A stretch of 64,000 bases of DNA from Burkholderia stagnalis (GTDB taxonomy: Bacteria; Pseudomonadota; Gammaproteobacteria; Burkholderiales; Burkholderiaceae). Numbering within the stretch: position 1 is the stretch's first letter; the number at the start of each line of letters is the position of its first letter. The notes under the pieces are model-generated. The model was not told the DNA's origin. It did not search any database and saw nothing but the letters and a program-made list of their open reading frames with translations. Where the stretch lies: NCBI RefSeq assembly GCF_902830275.1, contig NZ_CADESW010000011.1:124001-188000 (forward strand), read 5' to 3'. The translations under genes and the position numbers were made by a program. Shown here in pieces: positions 35,372 to 44,128 of the stretch.

Positions 35372-36988
35372 GTGATACGCACGGTCGTGGAACGCTTTGT
35401 CGAGCACAGCCCGATGGCGATCATGGCGCGCCTCGTCATGCAGTGTGCGCTGCATGACGAGTGGGTCGACGTCGCCGCGGAAATGGAGGGCGAGCCCGAC
35501 GGCGAGCAGCTGCGTGAGGCGCTGTTTTCGCTGGCGGTCGATGCGATCGCAACGATCGCGGCGCGATCGCGGCCGTCGGATGCGCAGGTCGCCGGGTTGC
35601 CGGCCGGGTTCGGCGCGGCGGTCACCGCGCTGCACGACCGGATGAGCCGGCTGCGCGCCGGCTGGGGGCGCGCGCTCGTGCAGGACAGCGTCGAGCTGCT
35701 GCTGCCCGCGACCGCGCCGGTGCCGCGCGAGCGCGAATGGACACGGGCGGCGGGCGGCTTGCGGCTGCGCGTGCTGGACGGCGGCGCAACGCGTGCAGCG
35801 CCCGCGTGCGATGCCGACGACGCGGCGCACGCGCCGGCCGACGGCCCGCGCATGCTGCCCGTCTACGATCCGGATCTCGGGATGATCGTCGACCTGCTGC
35901 CGGCCGAGCGCGGCCGGATTCACGCGCGCGCATTCGTTGCCGCGGTGCTGGAGTCGGTCAAGCCGGGCGAGCTGTGGATCGTCGACGCGCCGCTCGATGT
36001 CGGCGCGCTGCAGTCGGGCTGGCCGCGTCGCGGCAGCGCGTTCGTGGTCCGCGACGGCGACGACGGCTCGGGCGGGTTCGCCACACCCGGCGACTGGCAG
36101 GATGCCGGCACGCTCGATGGCGGGCGGGTGGTCGAGCAGGCGGTTCGCGTCGACGGCGAGCCGGGCCTCGCGCTGCGGCGCATCGAATGGCGTCGTGGCG
36201 GTGCCGACGCGCCGCTGCGCGTGCTGACCAACGCGCCGGCGTCGCAGCTCGACGCGGTGCAGGTCGCGCAACTCGCGAGCCGGCGCTGGCGCGAGGCGCT
36301 GCCGCTGCCGCTCGATGCGGTGCTCGGCGATGCAGCCGGCGGCAACGTGCCGGCGCGCGCGGCGCTGCTGGCGCGCGGCATCGTCGCGCTCGCATACAAC
36401 GTGTTCGGCGTGATGGCGAACGTCGTCACGCACGCGCTGGAGCTGGACGCGCGCGATGCCGAGCGGCTGCCGGCCCACATCGCGGCCGGCGTGGCGGCGG
36501 CCTACGCGGGGATGATGATCGCGCTGCCGCCGGACTGGTGGCGGCGCTACGACCAGATGCCGGCAACGGCGCTCGCGCAGATCGTGCGGCTGCTCGCGAT
36601 CCACGTCGATCCGCGCAGCGAGCGCAGGAAGCGCCGCGAGAACAAGCTGTCGGCGAAATCGCAGGCATTGCTGCGCGCGGCGACGCTCGAGCGGCTGCTG
36701 CACGACGACGGCGACGACGCGGCGTCGAACGTGTTCAGCCTGCGCACGATCGCGATGGCGACCCGCGATTTCAGCAGCAACCCGTCGAAGGCGCTGCGGC
36801 ATGCGAGCGAGGCGCTCGTGATGGTGACGAAATACAACCGGCCGATCGCGCTGCTGGTGTCGATCGACGACTGGAACCGGCTGCTCGGCGAGGTGCGCGA
36901 GACCAGCGTGAGCCGGCTGTCGTTCGGCCATGCGGGCGCGACGCAGGTCGTGCGGCCGGTCGCGCTGGGCGAGCCGTCGCTGAATTAG
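35372..36988 (+). CDS. PhdA-like fusion: degenerate IS4-type transposase domain plus C-terminal Phd/YefM domain
   Basis: A 538-residue protein from GTG 35372. The N-terminal ~430 residues resemble an IS4-type DDE transposase: MLPVYDPDLGMIVDLLPAERG near 160, LRRIEWRRGG, then VLTNAPASQLDAVQVAQLASRRWREALPLP near 300, where active enzymes have the RW..E..F block. Catalytic residues look degraded. The C-terminal part, FSLRTIAMATRDFSSNPSKALRHASEALVMVTKYNRPIALLVSIDDWNRLL, is a Phd/YefM antitoxin domain. P. aeruginosa has a prevent-host-death-type protein (PhdA) in the matching place in its locus. No RelE/Doc-type toxin is adjacent. The gene is convergent with gspK, and its stop lies inside an inverted repeat. 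Confidence 0.62.
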   Translation: MIRTVVERFVEHSPMAIMARLVMQCALHDEWVDVAAEMEGEPDGEQLREALFSLAVDAIATIAARSRPSDAQVAGLPAGFGAAVTALHDRMSRLRAGWGRALVQDSVELLLPATAPVPREREWTRAAGGLRLRVLDGGATRAAPACDADDAAHAPADGPRMLPVYDPDLGMIVDLLPAERGRIHARAFVAAVLESVKPGELWIVDAPLDVGALQSGWPRRGSAFVVRDGDDGSGGFATPGDWQDAGTLDGGRVVEQAVRVDGEPGLALRRIEWRRGGADAPLRVLTNAPASQLDAVQVAQLASRRWREALPLPLDAVLGDAAGGNVPARAALLARGIVALAYNVFGVMANVVTHALELDARDAERLPAHIAAGVAAAYAGMMIALPPDWWRRYDQMPATALAQIVRLLAIHVDPRSERRKRRENKLSAKSQALLRAATLERLLHDDGDDAASNVFSLRTIAMATRDFSSNPSKALRHASEALVMVTKYNRPIALLVSIDDWNRLLGEVRETSVSRLSFGHAGATQVVRPVALGEPSLN

Positions 36989-37085
36989 GGTCTGTTTACA
37001 TATGGAACGCGCATGCGTTGCCATGAGAACGGCCGCTCGCGAGGCGCGCGATGGACGTATTCGCATGCGCGTAAACAGACCCTAA
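36985..37085. repeat. 101-bp inverted repeat joining two convergent genes
   Basis: TTAGGGTCTGTTTAC (36985-36999) and its exact complement (37071-37085) form 15-bp arms. A second perfect pair, ACGCGCATGCG (37007-37017) and CGCATGCGCGT (37062-37072), lies inside. The TAG stops of the PhdA-like gene and of gspK are both within the outer arms. It could be a bidirectional terminator or the footprint of a small insertion element. Confidence 0.7.
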
Positions 37086-38074
37086 CTCGCGAGCCGCCGC
37101 ACCCAGATCACCGACGTCCAGCTGAAGTTGCCGCTGCCGTAGCGGGCGATCAGCGTATCGATGCGCGCGTTGACGCGCGCCGAATGGATGCGGCAATGCA
37201 CGATGAAGTAGCCGCTGTTGACGCCGACGGCCGCGCCGTCCGGCAGGGTTGCGTTGCCCTGCACGGGCGCCAGGTATTCGGCGATGTCGCCGGTGCCGAC
37301 GAAGTACGCGGTGCGGCGCCGCTCGACGAGGCGGCGCGCCTGGCTGCGCGACAGCGACGGGATCGCGGCCACCAGCACCGGCTCGGCCGCGGTGTTGACG
37401 TTGACCGGCGTGAGGTCCGGGAGGATCGTCACGTGCGGCGCGAGCGCGTCGAGCGTGCGCGCGTCGTAGCCGGGCACCCGCGCGAGATCGTCGACCGACA
37501 CGAGCTGCAGCGGCCAGCCGCCCGGGCCGTTCGCGTCGCGCAGCGAGCGCAGCATGTAGTCGGCCGTCTGTTGCGCGAGTTCGGGGTTCAGCGACAGCTC
37601 GCCGAGCAGGCGCCGGTATGCGAGCACGCCTTCGCCGTTGGCTTGCCACGGCTTGCCCGGCGCGACCCGCGACACGAGGTTCATCAGGTTGTAGCGGGCC
37701 TGCGCATCCTCGACATGCCCGGAAATCCACGCGCGCGACAGTTCCGCGTTGACCGCGGCCGCGTCCGGCGGCAGGAAGTCGGCGAGCTGCACGTCGGCGA
37801 TCGGCGACGACCACGGCTGCCCGGCGACGGTCACGTTCGACGTCGCGCTTTGCGCGCGCAGCACCGCGCGCGCCCACTCGACCGCCGCGCGCTCGACCCA
37901 CATCGTCTGCACGCCGAGCCGCTGGTTCTCGACGTCGCGCGTCGCGACCTGCTGGCGCCACAGCACGCTGGCGGCGAGCGTCGCCGCCAGCGCGACGACG
38001 AGCAGCACCGTCACGATCGCGATGCCGCGCTCGCGCCGCGCGCCCCGGGTCCGGCCATCACCGCAACGATGCAT
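37082..38074 (-). CDS. gspK: Type II secretion minor pseudopilin GspK
   Basis: A 330-residue GspK. It has the basic leader ending RRERG, then IAIVTVLLVVALAATLAASVLW, without the +5 Glu, which is normal for GspK. A large globular domain follows (NLMNLVSRVAPGKPWQANGEGVLAYRRLL, and VDDLARVPGYDARTLDALAPHVTILPDLTPVNVNTA), including the helical PVNVNTA region typical of the family. GspK caps the pseudopilus with GspI and GspJ. It is on the reverse strand, away from the other pseudopilins, and sits 39 bases after a small membrane-protein gene. Confidence 0.9.
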   Translation of the reverse strand: MHRCGDGRTRGARRERGIAIVTVLLVVALAATLAASVLWRQQVATRDVENQRLGVQTMWVERAAVEWARAVLRAQSATSNVTVAGQPWSSPIADVQLADFLPPDAAAVNAELSRAWISGHVEDAQARYNLMNLVSRVAPGKPWQANGEGVLAYRRLLGELSLNPELAQQTADYMLRSLRDANGPGGWPLQLVSVDDLARVPGYDARTLDALAPHVTILPDLTPVNVNTAAEPVLVAAIPSLSRSQARRLVERRRTAYFVGTGDIAEYLAPVQGNATLPDGAAVGVNSGYFIVHCRIHSARVNARIDTLIARYGSGNFSWTSVIWVRRLAS

Positions 38075-38113
38075 GTGCGCTCCTCGTGCGAACAGGAAAC
38101 AGGGGCGTGGCCG

Positions 38114-38674
38114 TCATGCGTCGAACGCGAGCCACGCGTGCGCGATGCTCGCATGCGCAGATGACGCGATGCCGAACAGCGCGGCCACCCCGGCGATCCA
38201 CGGCGCGAGCGTGGCCGGCCGCGTGCCGGCCGTTGCGGCCGCAAGCGGGCCGATCAGCGCATCGATCGCGTGGGTCAGCCACAGCACGAGCACGAACAGC
38301 GCGGCGGCGATCGTCGCGCCCGCGACGAAGCCGTACCACGCCACCGCGCGCCGGCTCGTGAACGGCGCGCGGTGATGGCGCTGGTTCGCGGCGACGATCG
38401 CCGCGCCGTTCGCCACGGGCACGATCGCCATCGCCGCGGCCCAGAACAGCGGCTGGTCGCTCGACGGATCGATCAGCAGCAGCGCGCCGATCGCGCAGAA
38501 CGGCGGGGCCAGCAGCGTGAGCGCGACCCACGAAAGCAGCTGCCACGCAAGCCACGGCGCACGCCAGCGCAGCGGGCGGCCGCCGCGCGGATGCGGATGC
38601 GTCGGATGCGGCATTGCAGCGACGCCCGCCAGTCTATCGGCGAGCCACCGCAGCAGCAGTGTGGCGAGCGACAT
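38114..38674 (-). CDS. Small polytopic membrane protein upstream of gspK
   Basis: A 186-residue protein with about four hydrophobic spans (LLSWVALTLLAPPFCAIGALLLI, LFWAAAMAIVPVANGAAIVAA, AVAWYGFVAGATIAAALFVLVLWLT, LAPWIAGVAALFGIASSA). I chose ATG 38674, which has GGGAG upstream, over 38704. It is the first gene of a likely two-gene operon with gspK (39 bases apart). I recognise no family; a role in assembling or anchoring the secretion platform is only a guess from position. Confidence 0.6.
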   Translation of the reverse strand: MSLATLLLRWLADRLAGVAAMPHPTHPHPRGGRPLRWRAPWLAWQLLSWVALTLLAPPFCAIGALLLIDPSSDQPLFWAAAMAIVPVANGAAIVAANQRHHRAPFTSRRAVAWYGFVAGATIAAALFVLVLWLTHAIDALIGPLAAATAGTRPATLAPWIAGVAALFGIASSAHASIAHAWLAFDA

Positions 38675-39275
38675 GGTGACTCCCGTCGTTGACGATCTTC
38701 TCAACGGTTAGGACGTTTCGGCGCGGCGAATGCCGCAGAATTTTTCGTCGCGCGCCGTCTGGTGCGAATCTTCCGGCGAATGTCACAAAAACTTCCCTGT
38801 TGAAACCTGACGATTGTCGGGCTGCATGCATGACGGGGCGTGGCGAACGCGTCGCGCGCGCATGACGGCGGGACGTTTGCCGACAGTGCCGCACTCGGAC
38901 GAACGGCACGCATACGAAACGAGGGCCATTCAACGCCAACTGCCACGCGCCGCGCGTTTCACGCGCGGGCGGCCTGTCGCGCATCGTCGTCGCGCGGCGC
39001 GTTCGCCCTTCGCCGGCCCGCGCCGGTCCTTTCGTCGTGTTCCGCCGTCTTGCCCGCGTCGCGCCCGTGTCCTGCGCGCAAAAAAATCTGCGGCAATTCG
39101 CGTGTCGTTCCGTCTAGGTAGGTGAATGCCGCGATGCGATGCGTCGTGATGCGTACTGCGGGTTTCGCGCATGGGCTTCGTCCTTGTCGGTGAGCGCGCG
39201 AGATCGGCGGCCGGGCCGGCGATGGCGGTATCGGACAGGACGATGCCGCGCAGCGCGATGAGGATGGCTAAGCAT
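38675..39275. other. Gene-free stretch between the gspK operon and tpsB
   Basis: No frame here looks protein-like in either strand; the longer open frames are Arg-rich shadows. It must hold the promoter of the reverse-strand membrane protein/gspK operon. I see no copy of the composite element on that strand, only a weak CGTCCTAAC at 38704-38712. Confidence 0.5.
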
Positions 39276-39309
39276 TCGTCATCAATCTGAAACAACGCTT
39301 TGATAGCGG
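39276..39309 (+). promoter_or_regulatory. Pho-type promoter of the tpsB-exbBD-tonB operon (degenerate copy)
   Basis: TCGTCAT (39276-39282), CAAT, CTGAAAC (39287-39293), ten bases, TAGCGG (39304-39309). The 7-4-7-10 spacing is the same as in the clear copies, and the bases before the first heptamer (GCAT) also match. The GTCCGTA element is replaced by GGCTAA. The transporter gene starts 59 bases later. Confidence 0.42.
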
Positions 39310-39367
39310 GGCGCACCGGAGGCCCCCGTCAGCGCGAGGATGATCCGAAACAAAAGGGGAATGGCGC

Positions 39368-41035
39368 ATGCCGCCAAGAGCAGACCGTAAATCACGCGAA
39401 CCGGGGCGGCTGCGACGCCGGTGCCTGGCCGGCGTGGCGCTGGTCGGGGGACTGAGCCTCGCATCGGGGGCCCGCGCGCAGGACGCGGGCGCGGCGCCGC
39501 CGGCCCCGCCGGCCGCGACGCCCGCGAGCGGCGTGCCGCAGACGTTCGACGTGAATGCATTCATCGTGCGCGGCAACACGACGCTGCCGCGCATCGAGAT
39601 CGAGAAGGCCGTGTATCCGTTCGAGGGGCCGGGCCGGAGCCTCGCCGACGTGAACGCGGCGCGCGACGCGCTGCAGAAGGTGTACCAGGACAGCGGCTAT
39701 CAGTCCGTCGTCGTCGAGCTGCCGCAGCAGCAGGTGAAGAATGGCGTGATCGTGCTGCAGGTGGTCGAGGCGAAGGTCGGGCGGCTGCGTGTCGACGGCG
39801 CGAAATACACGTCGCTGCAGAACGTCCGCGACGCGGTGCCGGCCCTCGCGGAAGGCGTCGTGCCCGATTTCAACCAGGCGCAGCAGCAGCTCGCCGACCT
39901 GAACCGCTCGGCGGACCGCCAGGTGATTCCGGTGCTGAAGCCCGGCACGATGCCGCAGACGGTCGACGTCGACCTGAAGGTCGACGACCGCAGCCCGCTG
40001 CACGGCTCGATCGACCTGAACAACGACAGCAGCCCCGGCACCTCCGCGCTGCGGACCACCGCGACGCTCAGCTATTCGAACCTGTGGCAGCTCGGCCACG
40101 TGATTTCCGGCACCTACGTGCTGGCGCCGCAGCATCCGAACGATGCGCGCGTCTATGCGTTCTCGTATCTCGCGCCGCTCAAGGATTCGCGCTGGAGCTT
40201 CCTCGCGACCGTCATCCACTCGGACAGCAACGTCGCGTCGGTCGGCGGCACCAACGTGCTCGGCAAGGGCACGACCTTCGGCTTCACCGCGATCTACGCG
40301 CTGCCGGCGTCGGATACCTATGCGCACTCGGTGAGCATCGAAATCGACCGCAAGCATTACGACGAGAACGTGAGCGTGGCGGGCCAGACGTCGACGGTGC
40401 CGCTCACCTACGTGCCGGTGACGTTCTCGTACAACGGCCAGCTCAGCCTGAAGCAATCGCAGACGTCGTTCTCCGCCGCGCTCGTGACCAACATCCGCGG
40501 CATCGGCAGCGACTGGGGCGCGTGGGACAGCAAGCGCTACAAGGCGACGCCGGACTTCGTCTACGGCAAGTTCGACGTGAACCATACGCAGCGCTTCGAC
40601 AACGACCTGCAGGCCAACGCGCACGTCAGCGCGCAGATCTCGAATTCGCCGCTGGTGTCGAGCGAGCAGTTTGCCGCGGGCGGGACGAACAGCGTGCGCG
40701 GCTACATGCAGGCCGAGGACACGGCCGACAGCGGCGTGATCGGTTCGCTCGAACTGCGCACCCCGTCGCTCGCGAAGTTCCTCGGCGGCGCGATCGGCAG
40801 CCGCATCAACGAATGGCGCTTCCATGCGTTCGTCGATGCCGCGCACCTGTGGCTGCTGAGCCCGCTGCCCGAGCAGACGTCGAGCTTCAACCTGCTCAGC
40901 GTCGGCGTCGGCACGCGGCTGCAACTGGCCAAGTACTTGAGCGCCGACTTCGAGGCGGGCTGGCCGCTGAAGGCCGGCGTCCATACGAAGCAATACAGCC
41001 CCCGGTTCGATTTCTACGTGCGGCTGGGGTTCTGA
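39368..41035 (+). CDS. pdtB: Two-partner secretion outer-membrane transporter (TpsB / ShlB-FhaC / PdtB-like)
   Basis: A 555-residue Omp85-superfamily protein. An Arg-rich signal peptide ends at SGARAQD. A POTRA region follows from about 60 to 210 (TFDVNAFIVRGNTTLPRIEIEKAVYPF and GVIVLQVVEAKVGRLRVDGAKY). Then a 16-stranded barrel ends in ...FDFYVRLGF with the C-terminal Phe. The lid-loop signature VRGY is present (TNSVRGYMQAED). It exports the exoprotein encoded at 11988, which is 14.5 kb away. The exbB gene starts 62 bases after the stop, so export and energy genes share an operon, as in the PdtB-ExbB2-ExbD2-TonB4 arrangement of P. aeruginosa. Confidence 0.92.
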   Translation: MPPRADRKSREPGRLRRRCLAGVALVGGLSLASGARAQDAGAAPPAPPAATPASGVPQTFDVNAFIVRGNTTLPRIEIEKAVYPFEGPGRSLADVNAARDALQKVYQDSGYQSVVVELPQQQVKNGVIVLQVVEAKVGRLRVDGAKYTSLQNVRDAVPALAEGVVPDFNQAQQQLADLNRSADRQVIPVLKPGTMPQTVDVDLKVDDRSPLHGSIDLNNDSSPGTSALRTTATLSYSNLWQLGHVISGTYVLAPQHPNDARVYAFSYLAPLKDSRWSFLATVIHSDSNVASVGGTNVLGKGTTFGFTAIYALPASDTYAHSVSIEIDRKHYDENVSVAGQTSTVPLTYVPVTFSYNGQLSLKQSQTSFSAALVTNIRGIGSDWGAWDSKRYKATPDFVYGKFDVNHTQRFDNDLQANAHVSAQISNSPLVSSEQFAAGGTNSVRGYMQAEDTADSGVIGSLELRTPSLAKFLGGAIGSRINEWRFHAFVDAAHLWLLSPLPEQTSSFNLLSVGVGTRLQLAKYLSADFEAGWPLKAGVHTKQYSPRFDFYVRLGF

Positions 41036-41097
41036 CGGATTTTTTTTGATCGTGCCGCGCACCCGCGCATCGGGGCGGCACATTCGGGGAGTGGATC

Positions 41098-42903
41098 GTG
41101 AAGCGAGTCTTGGGTTTCCTGTTGGCGGCGATGCTGGGCGTGCTGCCCGGCATCGCGAGTGCGTGGTGGCAGAACGACTGGTCGTACCGCAAGGCGATCA
41201 CGATCGACGCCAGCGGCAAGGGCGCGAACCTGGCGGAATCGGCCGGCCGCGTGCCGCTGCTGATCCGGCTGCACTCGGGCAATTTCCAGTTCGACGGGCT
41301 CGCCGACAACGGCGCGGACATCCGCTTCGTCGCGGCCGACGACAAGACGCCGCTGAACTACCACGTCGAGCAGTACGACCCGATGCTCGGCGTCGCGCTG
41401 GTCTGGATCGACGTGCCGAAGATGCCGGCGGGCGCCGCGCAGTCGATCTGGATGTACTACGGCAACAAGAAGGCGCCGGACGGCGGCAAGCCGGCTGATA
41501 CCTTCGACGCCGACTACACGCTCGTCTATCACTTCAACGGCGCGGCGGGCGCACCGCCGAAGGACGCGACCGCGTACGGCAACCACGCGCAGAACGCGCC
41601 GCTGCGCACCGTCGAGGACGGCATCGTCGGCAAGGCCGCGCAATTCGACGGCAGTGCCGCGCTGACCCTGCCGGCCAGCCCGTCGCTGAACGTCGCCGCG
41701 GGCGGCGGCTTCACGTTCAGCGCGTGGGTCAAACCGTCCGCGCTGGCGCCGAACGCGCTGCTGTACAGCCGCCGCGACGGCGCGAACGCCCTGCTGATCG
41801 GCCTCGACAACGGCGTGCCGTTCGCGCAGGTCGACGGCGCTGCCAACGGTTCGGCGCCGGTCCGCACGCCGGCCGCGCAGCCGGTCGCGGCGAACCAGTG
41901 GACGCACGTGGCCGTGACGGCCGACGGCAAGCACCTGACCGTCTACGTGAACGGCAAGCAGGCGGCGCAGGCCGCGGCGGCCTTGCCGGCACTCGCCGGC
42001 GCGGCGGCGGTGGGCGCGGGTGCGGCCGGCGCGCCGGCCGGCTTCGCGGGCTACGTGGGCGCGATCGACGAACTGCGCCTGTCGAAGATCGCGCGCACGC
42101 CGGACGCGCTCGCGCTCGACGTGCTGTCGCAAGGCTCGGAATCGAAGCTCGTCGCCTACGGCAACGACGAGAAGCAGTCGGGCTTCGGCTTCGGCTACTT
42201 CGGCGTGATCGTGCAGTCGGTGACGGTCGACGCGTGGGTCGTGATCACGATCCTGCTCGGCATGGCGATCGTGTCGTGGATCGTGATGTGGACCAAGGCG
42301 CGCTACGTCGGCACCGTCGACAAGGCAAACCTCTACTTCGTGCAGCGCTTTCGCGAAGTGGCGGGCAAGCACCTCGTCGGGCTCGCGCACGTCGACGAGC
42401 GCAGCGACGACGGCCGGCGCCTGCACCAGTCGTCGCTGTACCGGCTGTATCGCTCGGGCGTTCATGAAATCCACAGCCGCGTGGACGGCAACGGCCGCAC
42501 GGTGATCACGACCGAATCGATCGAGGCGATCCGCGCGTCGATGGACGCGACGCTCGTGCGCGAGAACCAGAAGCTGTCGAAGTCGATGGTGCTGCTGACG
42601 ATCGCGATCTCGGGCGGCCCGTTCCTCGGCCTGCTCGGCACGGTGGTGGGCGTGATGATCACGTTCGCGGCGATCGCCGCGGCCGGCGACGTGAACGTGA
42701 ACGCGATCGCGCCGGGTATCGCGGCCGCGCTGCTCGCGACCGTGACGGGCCTGTTCGTCGCGATTCCCGCGCTGTTCGGCTACAACTACCTGCTGATCCG
42801 CAACAAGAACGTGACCGCGAACATGCAGGTGTTCGTCGACGAATTCGTCACGCGCCTGGCCGAAGCGCATCGCGCGCCGGATCACGCGGTGCTGGCCGAC
42901 TGA
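41098..42903 (+). CDS. exbB: ExbB-type proton channel with N-terminal DUF2341 and LamG-like domains
   Basis: A 601-residue protein from GTG 41098 with GGGGAG upstream. Signal peptide to about 22 (GIASAWWQ), DUF2341 at about 25-130 (DWSYRKAITIDASGKGANL), a laminin-G-like concanavalin fold at about 140-335 (LTLPASPSLNVAAGGGFTFSAWVKPS), then the MotA/TolQ/ExbB part from about 365. The latter has spans VDAWVVITILLGMAIVSWIVMW, LLTIAISGGPFLGLLGTVVGVMITF and IAAALLATVTGLFVAIPALF. ExbB alone is usually ~240 residues; the extra 350 are periplasmic and sugar- or peptide-binding in style. It powers TonB with ExbD. The fusion suggests the channel senses or holds an envelope ligand. Confidence 0.9.
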   Translation: MKRVLGFLLAAMLGVLPGIASAWWQNDWSYRKAITIDASGKGANLAESAGRVPLLIRLHSGNFQFDGLADNGADIRFVAADDKTPLNYHVEQYDPMLGVALVWIDVPKMPAGAAQSIWMYYGNKKAPDGGKPADTFDADYTLVYHFNGAAGAPPKDATAYGNHAQNAPLRTVEDGIVGKAAQFDGSAALTLPASPSLNVAAGGGFTFSAWVKPSALAPNALLYSRRDGANALLIGLDNGVPFAQVDGAANGSAPVRTPAAQPVAANQWTHVAVTADGKHLTVYVNGKQAAQAAAALPALAGAAAVGAGAAGAPAGFAGYVGAIDELRLSKIARTPDALALDVLSQGSESKLVAYGNDEKQSGFGFGYFGVIVQSVTVDAWVVITILLGMAIVSWIVMWTKARYVGTVDKANLYFVQRFREVAGKHLVGLAHVDERSDDGRRLHQSSLYRLYRSGVHEIHSRVDGNGRTVITTESIEAIRASMDATLVRENQKLSKSMVLLTIAISGGPFLGLLGTVVGVMITFAAIAAAGDVNVNAIAPGIAAALLATVTGLFVAIPALFGYNYLLIRNKNVTANMQVFVDEFVTRLAEAHRAPDHAVLAD

Positions 42904-42923
42904 ACGGACGCGGGGAGACCACC

Positions 42924-43334
42924 ATGCAGGTTCAGGACGACGACAAGCCGTACGACGACATCAACATCACGCCGATGCTCGACCTCGCGTACGTGCTGCT
43001 GATCATCTTCATCATCATGACCACCGCGTCGGTGCAGGGCATCAAGGTGGACCTGCCGAAGGCGAGCTCGTCAGCCAGTCTCGCGAAGCCGAAGACGAAG
43101 GCGATCACGGTCGCGGATTCGGGGCAGATCTTCCTCGACGCGTACCCCGTGACGATGGACGAACTCGAGAGCCGGCTGCGCACCGAGAAGGCGACCCACC
43201 CGGAATTCCCGATCGTGCTGAAGGGCGACGCGGCCGTGCAGTACCAGCGCGTGATGGACGTGCTCGACCTGCTGCGTCGCCTCGACCTGTCGCAGGTCGG
43301 CCTGGTGACGGGCAAGGCGAAGCAGGGCGGCTAG
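42924..43334 (+). CDS. exbD: ExbD biopolymer transport protein
   Basis: A 136-residue protein with the short cytoplasmic start, then the single span ITPMLDLAYVLLIIFIIMTTA, where the conserved Asp (MLD) is the proton-carrying residue of ExbD/TolR. The periplasmic domain (VDLPKASSSASLAKPKTKAITVADSGQIFLD) is typical. It begins 20 bases after exbB and tonB follows 4 bases later, so the three make one motor unit. ATG 42924 has GGGGAG upstream. Confidence 0.93.
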   Translation: MQVQDDDKPYDDINITPMLDLAYVLLIIFIIMTTASVQGIKVDLPKASSSASLAKPKTKAITVADSGQIFLDAYPVTMDELESRLRTEKATHPEFPIVLKGDAAVQYQRVMDVLDLLRRLDLSQVGLVTGKAKQGG

Positions 43335-43338
43335 CGCG

Positions 43339-44037
43339 ATGGAAATGACCTACAACGGCGGCCCGCCGCAGAAAGGCCCCGGCCGTTTCGTGAAGCCGGT
43401 TGCGATCGCGCTCGTGCTCGCGGGGCTGGCCGCGCTGGTCTGGCGCTTCGCGAGCGATACCGCGGGCGTGAAGCGCGCGGCCGCGCCGCAGGTGACGACC
43501 GTAATCCCGCTGCCGCCGCCTCCGCCGCCGCCGAAGCAGAAGCCGCCGCCGGAGAAGGTGAAGGAAGAGGTCAAGACGCCGGTCGACAAGCCGACCGTCG
43601 CGCCGAAGCCGTCCGAGACGCCGAAGCCGTCGGACAACCAGCCGAAGCAGATGACGATGAATGCCGATGCGCAGGCCGGCAGCGACAACTTCGGCATCGG
43701 CGCGGGCGACGGCTCGGGGATGGTCGGCAGCGGCGGCGGTGGCCGGTTCGGCAACGCGAGCTATGCGCAGTACATGGTCTACGTGCTGCAGCGCGCGATC
43801 GAGCAGGACAAGGGCGTGCAGGAGGCGGGCGGCGCGCGCTTCGCGGGCAGCCTGCACCTGTGGCTGGAGCCGTCGGGCCGCATCGCGAAGGTGACGGTCG
43901 TGCAGTCGACCGGCGACGCGAAGCTCGACGCGGCGGTGGTCGCGGCGGTCGAGGCGCTCGGCAAGGTGGACGAGGCGCCGCCGCCCGCGACCACCTATCC
44001 GGTGCTCGTCAGGCTGCAGGGGCGCAAGCCGGCATGA
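43339..44037 (+). CDS. tonB: TonB energy transducer
   Basis: A 232-residue TonB. One N-terminal span (VKPVAIALVLAGLAALVWRF), then a proline-rich stretch (PLPPPPPPPKQKPPPEKVKEE and KPSETPKPSDNQPKQ) that crosses the periplasm, and a C-terminal TonB domain (YAQYMVYVLQRAIEQDKG to SGRIAKVTVVQSTGDAKLDAAVVAAVEAL, ending YPVLVRLQG). It converts the ExbBD proton flow into force on an outer-membrane partner. No TonB-dependent receptor is in the window, so the partner is unclear; a link to the transporter, the porin or the STN protein is plausible. Confidence 0.9.
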   Translation: MEMTYNGGPPQKGPGRFVKPVAIALVLAGLAALVWRFASDTAGVKRAAAPQVTTVIPLPPPPPPPKQKPPPEKVKEEVKTPVDKPTVAPKPSETPKPSDNQPKQMTMNADAQAGSDNFGIGAGDGSGMVGSGGGGRFGNASYAQYMVYVLQRAIEQDKGVQEAGGARFAGSLHLWLEPSGRIAKVTVVQSTGDAKLDAAVVAAVEALGKVDEAPPPATTYPVLVRLQGRKPA

Positions 44038-44128
44038 CGCGACGCGCACGACACGCGAGTGAATCACGGGGCAGCGCCGTCGCTCGGATGCTGCCGGAAA
44101 AGAAACGGAAATTGTTCGGAGTCCATTA

